A stretch of DNA of 34,902 bases from Deltaproteobacteria bacterium. Lineage in GTDB: Bacteria; Desulfobacterota; BSN033; UBA1163. Below the pieces are notes generated by a model, which did not search any database, had not been told where the DNA came from, and saw only the letters and a program-made list of their open reading frames with translations. The DNA is taken from the NCBI GenBank assembly GCA_020059605.1, contig JAGVBT010000029.1, positions 1 through 34,902 of the forward strand. The letters run 5' to 3'. Positions 13,808 to 24,539 of the stretch are shown here, piece by piece. How positions within the stretch are numbered: the stretch's first letter is position 1; the number at the start of each line of letters is the position of its first letter. The position numbers were made by a program, and so were the translations under genes.

Positions 13808-15671
13808 AGACGGAATCCGCTGAGGTCGCTTCCGCCTTTACCGGCGGAGAGGTCTCAAGATTAAAATATGTTTCGAACACCTTTTTAGCGATGGGGGCAG
13901 CCGCCGCGCCACCGTAACCGCCGTGTTCCACAAGGACCACGACCGCGATTTCGGGGGCTTCACAGGGGGCATAGGCGGCAAACCAGGCATGATCCCGGAA
14001 TCTCACGGGCATTCGTTTCATATCCCCTTTCTTAAAATCCGAGGCCATTCGAACCACCTGGGCAGTGCCCGTCTTTCCCGCCACCTTCACTTGCTTCAGT
14101 GCGGAGGCCCATCCTGTGGCGCGCGGCTCGTTGACCGCGCCCATAAGCGCCTCCCGAATCAGGCGGAGCGTGTTTTCAGAGATGTTGGCCTTCCCTGTCT
14201 CTTCTGGAAGATACTCCTTTATCTTCTCCCCGTAGATGTCCTCCACCCGCTCTACCACCTGGGGAAGAAAGAGCCTGCCTCCATTGGCGACAGCCGAAAG
14301 GAGAACCAGGAGTTGGAGGGGAGTGGTGTTCAGATACCCCTGACCCACGGCAACGGAGAGTGTCTCTCCGCTATACCAGGAAGCTCCGAATCGTCTTTTC
14401 TTCCAGGAGGCGGAGGGAACCGTTCCGGCCTTTTCGTGTGGCAGGGCGATCCCTGTCTTTCTGCCCAGTCCCAGTTCGCCGGCATAATGGGCGATGGCGT
14501 CCACTCCGACTTTCAATCCGACCTGATAGAAGTAAGTGTCGCACGATTCCACGATCGCCTGGTGGAGGTTGAGGGTGCCATGCCCCCCTTCTTTCCAGCA
14601 CCGGAAATTCCGGTTCCCGTAGGGGAAGACGCCCGTGCAATTTATCCTCGTATCAGGGGTGATGGCCCCGGTCTCCAGGCCTGCGATTGCCGTAACAATC
14701 TTGAATACGGAACCCGGGGGATACTGCCCCTGAATTCCCTTGTTCTGAAGGGGATGGAAAGGGTGCTCGATCATCGCCCTCCACTCTTCGGGGCTAACAT
14801 TCCCGGCAAAGATGGAAGGTTCGAAAGAAGGTTTGCTCACCATGGCCAGGATGCGTCCCGTTTGGAGATCCATGGCGATAAGGGCTCCGTTCTTATCCCG
14901 GTAGGCCTCTTCGGCGGCCTTCTGGAGATCGAGGTCGATGGTCAGAAAGACATTATTCCCGGGAAAAGATTCCACGCTCCGGAGGGGTTTAATCTCTCTT
15001 CCCAGGGCATCCACTTCGATCTGGCGCCCCCCGTCCACTCCTTTTAGCCCGGCCTCCCACTGGTATTCCACCCCATACTTCCCGATCATGGAACCCATTC
15101 GATAAACCCGGTCTCCCATTTTTTTCAGCTCATTTTCGTCAACCTCCCCGATGTAACCGATCAGATGCGAGGCAAGAGGGCCATGATCATAGGCCCTTGT
15201 CGGCCTCACATCCACGAAGAGTCCCGGGAGATGGACCTTGTTCGATTCGAGTAGGGCAAGCTTCTCCCAGGCGATATCCGATTTGATCTTGACCGGTCTG
15301 AAGGCGGGCCGCCGTTTAATGCCTTTTATCTTTTCTCCGATTTCCTCCTGAGAGAGATGGAGGATCTCGCCCACCTTATCCAGGACTTCCGGATTGGACC
15401 GGACATCCTCCGGTATTAGAAAAACTTCAAAGGAGGGTCGATTATGGGCCAGGATCCGTCCCTTCCGGTCTAGCAACATTCCCCGGTCAGCGACCATCTC
15501 GCGAATCCGGATTCGATTATTTTCAGAGAGTTGGCGAAGATCGCTCCCCTTGATCACCTGGAGATACCAGAGGTAGACAAAGAGCAGGAGAAAAGCCATT
15601 CCCGCAAAGAGGATAAGGTAACGGTACCTTTCTTTGAAGTCCTCCATCCTCTGGGTGTTGAGCTCCATCAT
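13800..15671 (-). CDS. mrdA: Penicillin-binding protein 2 (elongation transpeptidase)
   Basis: The product is 623 residues. One N-terminal membrane segment (about 17-38) anchors a pedestal domain (DRGMLLDRKGRILAHN, then YDHGPLASHLIGYIGEVDE) and the periplasmic transpeptidase. Catalytic motifs are SVFK (Ser321), SCD (376-378) and KTGT (533-536). It crosslinks peptidoglycan during elongation with RodA. The start ATG overlaps the mreD stop by four bases. The C-terminus ends shortly after the domain. A 374-codon open frame on the other strand is a shadow. Confidence 0.96.
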   Translation of the reverse strand: MMELNTQRMEDFKERYRYLILFAGMAFLLLFVYLWYLQVIKGSDLRQLSENNRIRIREMVADRGMLLDRKGRILAHNRPSFEVFLIPEDVRSNPEVLDKVGEILHLSQEEIGEKIKGIKRRPAFRPVKIKSDIAWEKLALLESNKVHLPGLFVDVRPTRAYDHGPLASHLIGYIGEVDENELKKMGDRVYRMGSMIGKYGVEYQWEAGLKGVDGGRQIEVDALGREIKPLRSVESFPGNNVFLTIDLDLQKAAEEAYRDKNGALIAMDLQTGRILAMVSKPSFEPSIFAGNVSPEEWRAMIEHPFHPLQNKGIQGQYPPGSVFKIVTAIAGLETGAITPDTRINCTGVFPYGNRNFRCWKEGGHGTLNLHQAIVESCDTYFYQVGLKVGVDAIAHYAGELGLGRKTGIALPHEKAGTVPSASWKKRRFGASWYSGETLSVAVGQGYLNTTPLQLLVLLSAVANGGRLFLPQVVERVEDIYGEKIKEYLPEETGKANISENTLRLIREALMGAVNEPRATGWASALKQVKVAGKTGTAQVVRMASDFKKGDMKRMPVRFRDHAWFAAYAPCEAPEIAVVVLVEHGGYGGAAAAPIAKKVFETYFNLETSPPVKAEATSADSVYD

Positions 15672-16198
15672 GGGCTAACCCTTTCCCCCATTCCTGGCCG
15701 GGGCTGACCATGGACCCAAGAAAATCCTTTTTTAAAAAAAGAGAATAAAACAGGGGAGACGAGCGCCGTGCTCAAGGACTGGAACAGAAAAAAGGGAACA
15801 AAGGCCCGATAGAGATTCCGGAGGGGTTCCGGGTTAAGGGCCTCGAGAAGAATCAGCAGGAGGATGCCTTCCATAAGGGCAAAAAAGAAGACGAAAAGAG
15901 ATCGGGAGAAAAAACTTTCGAGATAGATGCGGTCTTTGAAAAGTTGGACGCCGCAAAAAAGGAGGGGCCTTGAAAAGGCATAGAGTCCGAAACTATTGCC
16001 CGAGAAGAGATCCATCAGAGAGCCCAGGGAAAAAGATAACATCCCTCCGGAAACCGGCGGGAAGGAGAAACCGAGATAGAGGGTGAGGATAAGAACAAGG
16101 TCCGGCCGGATCTTCCGGATGGGAAGAGAGGCAAGCCAGGTCGTTTGAAGGATCAAGAAAAAGACTCCTAAAAAAAGGAAAAAAAGGATTCGCTTCAT
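15668..16198 (-). CDS. mreD: Rod-shape protein MreD
   Basis: The product is 176 residues, almost entirely hydrophobic, with about five membrane segments (MKRILFFLFLGVFFLILQTT, ILTLYLGFSFPPVSGGMLSF and others). KIRPDLVLIL.LYLGF and the Asp in GSLMDLFSG are MreD features. It is identified mainly by position between mreC and mrdA, since the family is poorly conserved. It links MreB/MreC to the PBP2-RodA pair. It overlaps the next gene by four bases. Confidence 0.9.
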   Translation of the reverse strand: MKRILFFLFLGVFFLILQTTWLASLPIRKIRPDLVLILTLYLGFSFPPVSGGMLSFSLGSLMDLFSGNSFGLYAFSRPLLFCGVQLFKDRIYLESFFSRSLFVFFFALMEGILLLILLEALNPEPLRNLYRAFVPFFLFQSLSTALVSPVLFSFFKKGFSWVHGQPRPGMGERVSP

Positions 16199-16264
16199 CT
16201 CGTGTTTTTAACTTTTATTTTATTTGCTTGTTGATCTCCGAACTCTCAACACCGAGCTCCGAAC

Positions 16265-17137
16265 TTATTTTGTCTTCTTTGTCTTCTTTCCCTTCTCCTC
16301 AAGGGGGAGAGGAGGAGACCCCTTGATGACCAGGACCTCTTCAAGCCTTGTGAAATCCACGCTGGGCATCAGTTCGGCGTATTGAAAGATGCCGTGACCC
16401 TTCCGGTCCACCTTCTTGATTTCTCCGATCATCAATCCTTTCGGGAAATTCCCGTTCAGGCCTGAGGTAACCACCCGATCCCCCTCAACGACATCTTCCG
16501 CACGGAGAAGATACTTCAACTGACACCGGTTCTCACCCTTGCCCTCCACGATCGCTTTAGCCCGGGTTCTCTGAACGATGGAGTCGATGGCGCTGTTGTA
16601 ATCGGTGATCAGGAGAACAACCGATTGAGAAGGCGCGGTCTTAAGAATCTGACCGATCACCCCTTCCGGAGAGATGACCGCCATCCCTTGCCGGATCCCG
16701 TCTTTCTCGCCTTTATTGATGGTGATGCTCTTGAACCAGGAGGAGGGGTCCTGGCCGGTCACCTCGGCGGCAATGACGGTTGATGAAAGTGTTTCCCGGA
16801 ACTGGAGGAGTTTCCGGAGGCGTTCATGGGACTGGGCCATCTCCTTCATTTGATCGTTCTCCCTCCGCAGGTCCGCCATCCTCTTTTTAAGCTCTTCATT
16901 CTCTCTCCGAAGATCGACCAGGAAGACGTAACTCCGGAAGACTCCTTCCACCTTCTTGAGAACAAACGTGGAGGCCTTCTGGAAAGGCGAGCAAACCTCC
17001 ATCAGGAACCGGTCAAAAAAAGCCACTCCCTTTCGGTCTTGAACCCTTAACGAGATCAGAACGAGGGCAGATAACAGAAGAAGGGCGATGACTGCGGGAA
17101 GGGTATATCTTCGGGAGAGGAAGTTTCTTATCCTCAT
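16265..17137 (-). CDS. mreC: Rod-shape protein MreC
   Basis: The product is 290 residues: a short cytoplasmic N-terminus, one membrane segment (about 12-30, LPAVIALLLLSALVLISL), a coiled coil (about 70-110, LRRENEELKKRMADLRREND) and the beta-rich periplasmic domain (ITINKGEKDGIRQGMAVISP, then GVIGQILKTAPSQSVVLLIT, VTSGLNGNFPKGLMIG). MreC activates PBP2. The tail is Lys-rich. I use ATG 17137, directly after a TTG that could also be read as a start; AAGGA precedes it. It follows mreB closely and is separated from mreD by a 66-base spacer with CCGAACTC-type repeats. Confidence 0.94.
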   Translation of the reverse strand: MRIRNFLSRRYTLPAVIALLLLSALVLISLRVQDRKGVAFFDRFLMEVCSPFQKASTFVLKKVEGVFRSYVFLVDLRRENEELKKRMADLRRENDQMKEMAQSHERLRKLLQFRETLSSTVIAAEVTGQDPSSWFKSITINKGEKDGIRQGMAVISPEGVIGQILKTAPSQSVVLLITDYNSAIDSIVQRTRAKAIVEGKGENRCQLKYLLRAEDVVEGDRVVTSGLNGNFPKGLMIGEIKKVDRKGHGIFQYAELMPSVDFTRLEEVLVIKGSPPLPLEEKGKKTKKTK

Positions 17138-17155
17138 CAATCCTTCGTAATGGCT

Positions 17156-18202
<1,047 letters not shown>

Positions 18203-18226
18203 CTATCGAACCAAGCAAACTGGTCT

Positions 18227-18255
18227 ATCTTAACAAATCCTCCTGTCCGATTCAA
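18227..18255 (-). promoter_or_regulatory. Putative mreB operon promoter
   Basis: TTGAAT (18255-18250), a 17-base spacer and TAAGAT (18232-18227), each two bases from consensus, lie 33 bases upstream of the mreB start on the minus strand. It would serve the whole mre-mrd operon. Confidence 0.45.
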
Positions 18256-18282
18256 GAAAATTCCTCGCCCTCCGCCTTCCCC

Positions 18283-18311
18283 TTGTCTTTTCAGCAAGGA
18301 TTGATTAATAT
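18283..18311 (+). promoter_or_regulatory. Putative promoter of the foldase gene
   Basis: TTGTCT (18283-18288), a 17-base spacer and TAATAT (18306-18311), about 24 bases before the start codon and divergent from the mreB promoter. Confidence 0.45.
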
Positions 18312-18335
18312 TCATGGTCTGAAAGGAGAATCATC

Positions 18336-20237
18336 ATGTTAACGGTCCTAAGGAAACACGCTACCTCCTGGATGCTCCGGGGCCTTCTCCTGCTGGTTGC
18401 GGTCACATTCATCTCATGGGGAGGATATTCCCTCGTCCGTGAGAAAAAATACGACTTTGCGGCCAGGGTGGACGGAGCCGCCATCCACATCAGGGATTAC
18501 CAGGAAACCCTGCAGGGAGTCATAAAACGTTACCGGGATGCGATGGGTCCGGCCTTCAATGACAAGATGATCGAAGAGCTCCGCCTCCGGGAAAACGTCC
18601 TCGAAGAGCTCATTTCCCGGGCCCTGATCCTCCAGGAAGGGAAAAGGTTGGGCCTCCATGTCACGGATGGAGAATTGAGAACAGCCATCGAATCGATCCC
18701 CTCTTTCCGGGTCGATGGTCAATTCGATTCGCGCCTCTACGAGAGATTTCTCCGCCTGAACCGGATGGATGCGGAAGAGTTTGAACGGATGCAGCGTGAA
18801 AACCTTCTTTATTCAAAAGTGGTCAACCTCGTCAGGCTCAACGGGGGAAAGGTCACGGAGGAGGAAGCTCTGCAGGTCTATCTCTTCGAGAACGAGAAAG
18901 TTAACCTCCATTTTATCAAGATTTCTCCCGAGTCATTCAAGGGCCGGGAGAGCGCCAATGAAGCGGAGGCGAAGGAGTATTACCAGAAAAACCAGGAGGA
19001 GTTCAGGATTCCCACCTTTATCCAGGTCCGGTATCTCGCTTTCCGCCCCTCTGATTTTGAGCAAAGGCACCCGATCTCGCCTGACGATATCAAACGCTAC
19101 TATGAGCGGCGTAAAGAGAGCTTCAAGACATCCAAACGGGTCAGGGCCAGGGAGATCCTGATTCGGCTCGATCCGCAGGATCCGCCCGACAGGGTCGAAG
19201 AAAAGAGGAAGAAAGCGGAAGAGATCCTTGAAAAGGCCAAAAAAACAAAAGATTTCGCCGCCCTGGCCAAACAGGTTTCCGAGTCGCAAACCGCCCGGAT
19301 GGGAGGGGACGTGGGATGGCTTCAGGAGGGAACTGTTGATGACGCTTTAGAGAAGCCTCTCTTCTCATTGAAGGCCGGTGAATTGAGCGGTGTGGTCAGG
19401 GGAAGGGACGGATTCCATATCTTTAAGGCAGAGGAAGTGGCTGAGGAGAAATATAAGACCTTCGAGGAGGTCAAGGATCAAATCTTTCAGACCCTTAAAA
19501 AAGAGAAGGCCGGGACAGAGGCCTCCCGTAAAGCGGATGATGCATTTTACTCCCTCTTCCGCAGCAGGGATATAGAGACATATTCCCGGGAGAAGGATGT
19601 TCCGATCAAAACCACGGGTTTCTTCAAAGAGGGAGACGAGGTTCCTGAAGTCGGGAGGGATCCTTCCTTCCACTCGAGCGCCTTCTCGTTAAAAGTCGGA
19701 GAGATCTCTCCGGTGGTCCATATCCCGCCCAACTATTACATTCTGAAACTGGTGGACAGGAAAGAATCCCGCGTTCCTCCATTGGAGGACCTCAAAGAGG
19801 AGGTTGTCCGGAAGGTAGCCGGGAAGAAGGCGGAAGAGAAGGCCCGTCAGACGGCGGAGGAGATTCTCAACCAGACCCGGTCGGGAAAAGAGATCCGGGA
19901 AATTCTGAAAGAAAAAGGGTATTCCCTCGAGGAGACAGGCCTCTTTAACCGGGCCGGAGGCGTGATCCCCAAAATCGGACCAGCCGGAGAATGGATGACA
20001 TCTCTCGTTTCCCTGACAGAGAAGAACCCCCTTCCGAAAGAGCCCTTCAGGACAAAGGAAGGATTTTTTGTAGTGAGGTTTTTGGCCTCGGAGCCGGCCG
20101 ATCCGAAAAAGTTCGAACCGGTCAAAAAGGAGATAGAGAAAAGGCTGATCTTTCAGAAACAAGAAGAGTTCTTCAGGAATTGGCTCCAGCATCTTCGGTC
20201 AAAAGCCAAGATCGAGATTAATAAAGAAGTTCTCTGA
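18336..20237 (+). CDS. ppiD: PpiD/SurA-like peptidyl-prolyl isomerase, membrane anchored
   Basis: The product is 633 residues with PpiD layout: an N-terminal membrane anchor (about 15-34, LRGLLLLVAVTFISWGGYSL), a SurA_N-type chaperone region (about 45-220, FAARVDGAAIHIRDYQETLQ, then ENVLEELISRALILQEGKRL), and a parvulin domain (about 262-375, RAREILIRLDPQ, GGDVGWLQEG, FSLKAGELSGVVRGRDGFHI). A further region (about 430-490) repeats a weak parvulin-like pattern (SAFSLKVGEISPVVHIPPNY). It should help fold exported proteins in the periplasm. AAGGAG lies before the ATG. It is probably monocistronic. Confidence 0.87.
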   Translation: MLTVLRKHATSWMLRGLLLLVAVTFISWGGYSLVREKKYDFAARVDGAAIHIRDYQETLQGVIKRYRDAMGPAFNDKMIEELRLRENVLEELISRALILQEGKRLGLHVTDGELRTAIESIPSFRVDGQFDSRLYERFLRLNRMDAEEFERMQRENLLYSKVVNLVRLNGGKVTEEEALQVYLFENEKVNLHFIKISPESFKGRESANEAEAKEYYQKNQEEFRIPTFIQVRYLAFRPSDFEQRHPISPDDIKRYYERRKESFKTSKRVRAREILIRLDPQDPPDRVEEKRKKAEEILEKAKKTKDFAALAKQVSESQTARMGGDVGWLQEGTVDDALEKPLFSLKAGELSGVVRGRDGFHIFKAEEVAEEKYKTFEEVKDQIFQTLKKEKAGTEASRKADDAFYSLFRSRDIETYSREKDVPIKTTGFFKEGDEVPEVGRDPSFHSSAFSLKVGEISPVVHIPPNYYILKLVDRKESRVPPLEDLKEEVVRKVAGKKAEEKARQTAEEILNQTRSGKEIREILKEKGYSLEETGLFNRAGGVIPKIGPAGEWMTSLVSLTEKNPLPKEPFRTKEGFFVVRFLASEPADPKKFEPVKKEIEKRLIFQKQEEFFRNWLQHLRSKAKIEINKEVL

Positions 20238-20369
20238 AGGTTAAGGCAAGGGTAAGGGTCAGGATGCCAGTTTCGTCTTTCGGTTAAGGCAATGGTTTAA
20301 AATCATTAGCCCTAACCCATTGACCTTTCACCAAACTGGCCTCGTCGCCCTAACCTTTTAACCTTGCCC
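20238..20369. repeat. Long imperfect inverted repeat after the foldase gene
   Basis: The left part (AGGTTAAGGCAAGGG, GCCAGTTT, AAGGCAATGG) and the right part (CCATTGACCTTT, AAACTGGC, CCCTAACC, AACCTTGCCC) are inverted counterparts with gaps. The RNA could form a long hairpin and act as a terminator. A weak possible promoter for the next gene, TTGTGA with TATTAT at 15 bases, lies at 20393-20419. Confidence 0.5.
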
Positions 20370-20442
20370 AAGAGACTGTTTTAATTCCTCGATTGTGAAA
20401 ACTCCTCATGGAATATTATTTTAAAGGTCGATAGAGGATTCA

Positions 20443-21408
20443 ATGAAAAGCTCAGACCAAATCCGGATTCTGGTGACGGGCGGCACCGGTTTCCTGGGCT
20501 CCCACCTATGCGAACGGTTGCTCCGGGAAGGGCACGATGTCCTCTGTGTGGATAACTTCTATACCGGCTCCAAGCGAAATATCACCCATCTTCTCGATCA
20601 TCCTTACTTTGAGCTTCTCCGGCATGACATCACCTTTCCTCTCTACGTGGAAGTGGATGAAATTTATAACCTGGCCTGTCCCGCCTCTCCCATCCACTAT
20701 CAGAACGATCCCGTCCAGACGACAAAGGTCAATGTCCACGGCTCGATCAATATGTTAGGACTGGCCAAGCGCCTGAAGGCTAAAATCCTTCAGGCTTCCA
20801 CCTCCGAAGTTTACGGGGATCCCTCCATCCACCCCCAGCCTGAGAATTACTGGGGGAACGTCAACTGCATCGGTCCCCGCTCCTGCTACGATGAAGGGAA
20901 ACGGTGCGCGGAAACCCTCTTCTTTGATTATCACCGTCAGCATCGGCTCAGGGTCAAGGTAGCCCGTATCTTCAACACCTATGGATCCAGGATGCACCCC
21001 GATGACGGCCGTGTCATCTCCAACTTTATCCTCCAGGCGCTCAGGAATGAACCCATCACCATTTATGGCGATGGCTCCCAGACCCGTTCTTTCTGTTACG
21101 TGGACGATATGATCAGTGGCCTCATCCGGCTGATGAGTTCGCCCGATGATTTTACGGGTCCGGTCAATCTTGGAAACCCCGACGAAATCTCCATTCTCGA
21201 ACTGGCCCAAAAGATCATCCGGATGACAGGTTCGAAATCGAAGATTGCTTTTCAACCCCTGCCCGCCGATGACCCCAAGCAGCGTCAACCCCTGATCGAT
21301 CTGGCCAAAGAAAAACTCCGCTGGACCCCGCACGTCCCTTTAGAGGAAGGGTTGACAAAAACCATCGCCTATTTCGAGGAAATAGCCAGAAAGGGAGATC
21401 GGGGTTAA
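20443..21408 (+). CDS. uxs: UDP-glucuronate decarboxylase (UDP-xylose synthase)
   Basis: The product is 321 residues, an extended short-chain dehydrogenase. It converts UDP-glucuronate to UDP-xylose for surface polysaccharides. The nucleotide-binding motif is [10 protein letters not shown]. The family signature is [20 protein letters not shown], then STSEVYGDP, and the catalytic Tyr/Lys pair is in [28 protein letters not shown] and [16 protein letters not shown] are also diagnostic of UXS rather than of UDP-glucose epimerase. GAGG precedes the ATG. No glycosyltransferase or UDP-glucose dehydrogenase genes lie beside it. Its stop is 11 bases from the stop of the convergent ruvB. Confidence 0.92.
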   Translation: MKSSDQIRILVTGGTGFLGSHLCERLLREGHDVLCVDNFYTGSKRNITHLLDHPYFELLRHDITFPLYVEVDEIYNLACPASPIHYQNDPVQTTKVNVHGSINMLGLAKRLKAKILQASTSEVYGDPSIHPQPENYWGNVNCIGPRSCYDEGKRCAETLFFDYHRQHRLRVKVARIFNTYGSRMHPDDGRVISNFILQALRNEPITIYGDGSQTRSFCYVDDMISGLIRLMSSPDDFTGPVNLGNPDEISILELAQKIIRMTGSKSKIAFQPLPADDPKQRQPLIDLAKEKLRWTPHVPLEEGLTKTIAYFEEIARKGDRG

Positions 21409-21419
21409 GGCGCTAAGGA

Positions 21420-22463
21420 TCAATGTTTTTTGCGGGTGGGAAGGGACAGTTGCCTCCCGGATTCATGGTAGGGAATTTTGAAATGTTCGTAGGCCAGTTC
21501 CGTTGCCTTTCTTCCGTTCTGCATCCTTGCCACAAAACCGATCTTTAAAAGAAAAGGTTCCACCATATCGACCAGCGTATCGGCTTCTTCCTGAAGGGTT
21601 GCAGCGATTGCCTCCAGGCCCACCGGCCCTCCCTTGTAATAACGGATGATCGTTTCCAGGAACCTCCGGTCCAGGCCGGTCAGACCCATTTCATCCACCC
21701 CTTCGAGACGCAACGCTTCGTCCGTGATCTCCCGGGTGATCTTGCCTTGGCCGCGGATCTCCGCATAATCCCTCACCCTCTTGAGAAGACGATTGGAAAT
21801 CCTCGGCGTGCCCCTGGACCGTTTGGCAATTTCTTCCGTTCCTTCCCGATCGATAGGCACGCCCAACAGGGCGGCAGAGCGTTTGACCACACGTTCCAGT
21901 TCCTCGAGAGTATAGAAGTCAAGATTCCTCAATATACCGAAACGTTCTCGAAGGGGGGCGGAAAGGAGTCCCGCCCGCGTCGTGGCCCCGACGAGCGTGA
22001 ATCGCTCCAGTCGATAACGGTGACTTCGCGCATGGGCTCCCTTGTCAAAAATAAAATCGATGCAGAAATCCTCCATGGCCGGATAGAGAAACTCCTCCAC
22101 CACCTTGGGAAGGCGATGGATCTCATCGATGAAGAACACGTCTCCCTTCTCTAAGTGCGTCAGGATGCTGATCAGGTCTCCTCCCTTTTCGATGGCCGGG
22201 CCCGAGGAGGTGATGATCCGGCCCCCCATCTCCGTGGCGATGATATGGGCAAGGGTGGTCTTACCCAGCCCCGGAGGGGAGTGAAAGAGGATATGATCGA
22301 TGGGTTCGCCCCGCTTCTTCGCCGCCTCGATCGCAATCTCCAGGGTTTCGACAACTTGACCTTGGCCGATATATTCCGAAAGCCTTCTGGGCCTGAGGTC
22401 GAGGAAATCTTCGGTTTCCGGAGTGATCTGTTCGGATCGTTTTTCCTCTTCTGTTTTTTTCAT
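21420..22463 (-). CDS. ruvB: Holliday junction branch-migration ATPase RuvB
   Basis: The product is 347 residues. It is the AAA+ motor of the RuvAB complex. [20 protein letters not shown], Walker [12 protein letters not shown] (Ser in place of the usual Gly at the first position), Walker B FIDEIHRL, sensor 1 [20 protein letters not shown] and the C-terminal winged helix ([20 protein letters not shown]) are all present. It is the last gene of yebC-ruvC-ruvA-ruvB and starts 12 bases after ruvA. There is no terminator in the 11-base gap to the convergent gene. Confidence 0.98.
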   Translation of the reverse strand: MKKTEEEKRSEQITPETEDFLDLRPRRLSEYIGQGQVVETLEIAIEAAKKRGEPIDHILFHSPPGLGKTTLAHIIATEMGGRIITSSGPAIEKGGDLISILTHLEKGDVFFIDEIHRLPKVVEEFLYPAMEDFCIDFIFDKGAHARSHRYRLERFTLVGATTRAGLLSAPLRERFGILRNLDFYTLEELERVVKRSAALLGVPIDREGTEEIAKRSRGTPRISNRLLKRVRDYAEIRGQGKITREITDEALRLEGVDEMGLTGLDRRFLETIIRYYKGGPVGLEAIAATLQEEADTLVDMVEPFLLKIGFVARMQNGRKATELAYEHFKIPYHESGRQLSLPTRKKH

Positions 22464-22475
22464 CCTTCGGCCCTC

Positions 22476-23108
22476 CTAAAACATCGCCCCTTTTTGACCC
22501 CGGTAGACCTCTTCAAAGAGCTCCTCGGGCGTGGAGATGTTCGGATTCCTCAACATGGCCTCGCTCACCAGCTTCTGCGCCTCGCCTGTTTTGTGCCCGA
22601 GGTCCCTCACCAGGACCTCCTCCACCTGTCTCTTAAAGTCCACAACCTCCATCTCGACGGGGGCTTGATCATCCCTCATCAGGGCAAATTTCCCGACCTT
22701 TCCCTGAAGCGTGGCGATGATCTTATCCGCGGTTCTCCTGCCTACCCCTTTCAGGCTCTCGAGCATCTTCGAATCCCTCTCCTCAATGGCCTTCGCAATC
22801 CTGGGGATGGGCTGGACAAGGGCTTTCACGGCCGTGAGCGGACCGATATCCTCCACCGTGATAAACTTCTCAAAGAACTCCTTCTCCGGTTCGCAGTTGA
22901 ACCCGATGAGCGTGGGTTTGGGCTGTCTTTCCGTCTGGTGGTAGTGGATGTAGAATTTGACAATCTCCCCGTCCTCACCCGCTTTCCTGGGCTGGATGGT
23001 CTTGCGGACAATGGCGGGAAGAAGAATTTCATAGCCCACCCCGTTGGCCAGAATGACCACCCGATCCTCTTCCTTCTTGAGTAGTTTTCCTTCGATGTAA
23101 CGAATCAT
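22476..23108 (-). CDS. ruvA: Holliday junction DNA helicase subunit RuvA
   Basis: The product is 210 residues. RuvA binds the four-way junction as a tetramer and loads RuvB. Domain I is the OB-fold (MIRYIEGKLLKKEEDRVVIL, ANGVGYEILLP). Domain II carries two helix-hairpin-helix motifs (VEDIGPLTAVKALVQPIPRI and LKGVGRRTADKIIATLQGK). Domain III (about 160-205) contacts RuvB. Two ATGs stand in tandem; the second is better spaced from GGGGT and gives the usual MIRYI start. Confidence 0.96.
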   Translation of the reverse strand: MIRYIEGKLLKKEEDRVVILANGVGYEILLPAIVRKTIQPRKAGEDGEIVKFYIHYHQTERQPKPTLIGFNCEPEKEFFEKFITVEDIGPLTAVKALVQPIPRIAKAIEERDSKMLESLKGVGRRTADKIIATLQGKVGKFALMRDDQAPVEMEVVDFKRQVEEVLVRDLGHKTGEAQKLVSEAMLRNPNISTPEELFEEVYRGQKGAMF

Positions 23109-23131
23109 CATCTACCCCAAAAATCCGAAAT

Positions 23132-23184
23132 CACCCCTCACCTTCATCCTCTCCCCTTAGGGGAGAGGGTTAGGGTGAGGGGTG
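23132..23184. repeat. Long perfect-type hairpin between ruvC and ruvA
   Basis: CACCCCTCACC and GGTGAGGGGTG form the outer arms, and CCTCTCCCC and GGGGAGAGG the inner arms, separated by six unpaired bases on one side and five on the other, with a three-base loop. This is a REP-like dispersed repeat inside an operon. It lacks a U tract on the operon strand, so it may affect mRNA stability more than end transcription. Confidence 0.7.
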
Positions 23185-23196
23185 AAGAAGCAGAGT

Positions 23197-23682
23197 CTAC
23201 CATCTGAAGTTTGTGTTTCTGGAAAGTCCGGTCAGGGCAATGGCGAGGGCGTCTCCTGCATGGGTCGACCCAAGAGGGCCCTCGATCCCAAGGAACTGCC
23301 GGATGGCTTTCTCAATCTGTTTCTTATCCGCCCGGCCGCTTCCGGTCAACGCACTCTTGACTTCGGTGGGCTTCACCTCCACGACAGGAATATCCATCTC
23401 CTGAGCAATCAGGTAGATCACCCCTCTCACCTCTCCCAGGCGGATGGCCGCCTTTGGAAATTGCTTGAGCACAAAGACCTCTTCCACCACAAGAAGGCCG
23501 GGACTCCACTTCTCAAGCAGTTCTTTGATTCCATCATAGATGACTTTCAGGCGGAAGGAGATGGGACAACCGGCCTCCGTCCGAATGGCTCCCCAATCGC
23601 AGGCCTTTCCTCCCCTGGAAAGGGCCTCCACCACTCCAAATCCCGTCCTGGCCAGCCCAGGATCAATTCCAATGGCCTTCAC
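23197..23682 (-). CDS. ruvC: Holliday junction resolvase RuvC
   Basis: The product is 161 residues, an RNase H-fold endonuclease that cuts Holliday junctions. Catalytic acids are Asp in VKAIGIDPGLARTGFG, Glu in LLVVEEVFVLK, and the C-terminal His/Asp in STHAGDALAIAL. I use GTG 23682 because GGAGGAG lies eight bases upstream and the conserved sequence begins at this codon; a GTG 11 codons further up would place that ribosome site inside the gene. It lies between yebC and ruvA. Confidence 0.95.
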   Translation of the reverse strand: MKAIGIDPGLARTGFGVVEALSRGGKACDWGAIRTEAGCPISFRLKVIYDGIKELLEKWSPGLLVVEEVFVLKQFPKAAIRLGEVRGVIYLIAQEMDIPVVEVKPTEVKSALTGSGRADKKQIEKAIRQFLGIEGPLGSTHAGDALAIALTGLSRNTNFRW

Positions 23683-23769
23683 AGGGAGATCTCCTCCGGA
23701 TGTAAAAAAAGCCACCCATCTTTCCTGTGAGGATACGGTGGCCTTTTCGGCAGAACAAAAAATCGGTTG

Positions 23770-24519
23770 TTAGGCGCTGAGGCGTTCCATCTCTTCGTCG
23801 GAGATATCAAAATTGGCGTAGACCTTTTGAACATCATCCGTATCCTCAAGTCCCTCCATGAGCTTAAGCATCTGCTCCGCCTCTTTCCCGGTCAAACGGA
23901 TGGTGGATTGAGGCACCATGGTCACTTCAGAAGCAGTAAATTTAAAGCCCGCCTCCTCAAGGGTCTTCTTCACATCATCAAAGTTGGCAGGAGGGACGGT
24001 CACTTCAAACTCCTTCCCTGCATCCTTCACATCAAGGGCACCTGCATCCAGGGCCACTTCAATCAGGCGGTCCTCATCGATGCCGTTTTTGTCGATGAGG
24101 ATCAATCCCTTCTTCTCAAAGATCCAGCCCACGCAGCCGGTTTCGCCGAGGTTCCCATTATGCTTGGAAAAGACGTGCCGCACATCCGCCACGGTCCGGT
24201 TTTTATTGTCGGTTAACACTTCGAGGATCATCGCCACGCCGCCCGGCCCATAGCCTTCATAGGTCAGGTCTTCATAGTTGACCCCTTCCAATTCCCCGGT
24301 TCCCTTCTTGATCGCCCTTTCGATATTGTCCTTGGGCATGTTCTCGGCCTTGGCGGCAAGAACCGCTGTTCGAAGCCTCGGGTTGGCATTGATATCCCCT
24401 CCGCCGAAGCGTGCGGCCACCATGATCTCCTTGATGATCTTGGTGAAGAGCTTCCCTCGCTTTGCATCCGCCGCGCCCTTCTTTCTCTTGATCGTGCTCC
24501 ACTTGGAATGTCCGGACAT
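23770..24519 (-). CDS. yebC: YebC/PmpR family protein
   Basis: The product is 249 residues. The family, annotated as transcriptional regulators, has been linked to translation of proline-rich stretches. [20 protein letters not shown], then [40 protein letters not shown] and [20 protein letters not shown] are invariant-type segments. I start at ATG 24519 (MSGHSKW), the family start. There is no clear Shine-Dalgarno; an ATG four codons upstream is possible, and the DNA before that belongs to an inverted repeat. It is the usual companion of ruvC. Confidence 0.96.
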   Translation of the reverse strand: MSGHSKWSTIKRKKGAADAKRGKLFTKIIKEIMVAARFGGGDINANPRLRTAVLAAKAENMPKDNIERAIKKGTGELEGVNYEDLTYEGYGPGGVAMILEVLTDNKNRTVADVRHVFSKHNGNLGETGCVGWIFEKKGLILIDKNGIDEDRLIEVALDAGALDVKDAGKEFEVTVPPANFDDVKKTLEEAGFKFTASEVTMVPQSTIRLTGKEAEQMLKLMEGLEDTDDVQKVYANFDISDEEMERLSA

Positions 24520-24539
24520 CGCTTCGCTCATCAAAGGTG

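Noticed and set aside
13923-15047. Long plus-strand open frame (374 codons) opposite mrdA
   Set aside because: The antisense shadow has no ribosome site or domain; PBP2 motifs are complete on the minus strand.
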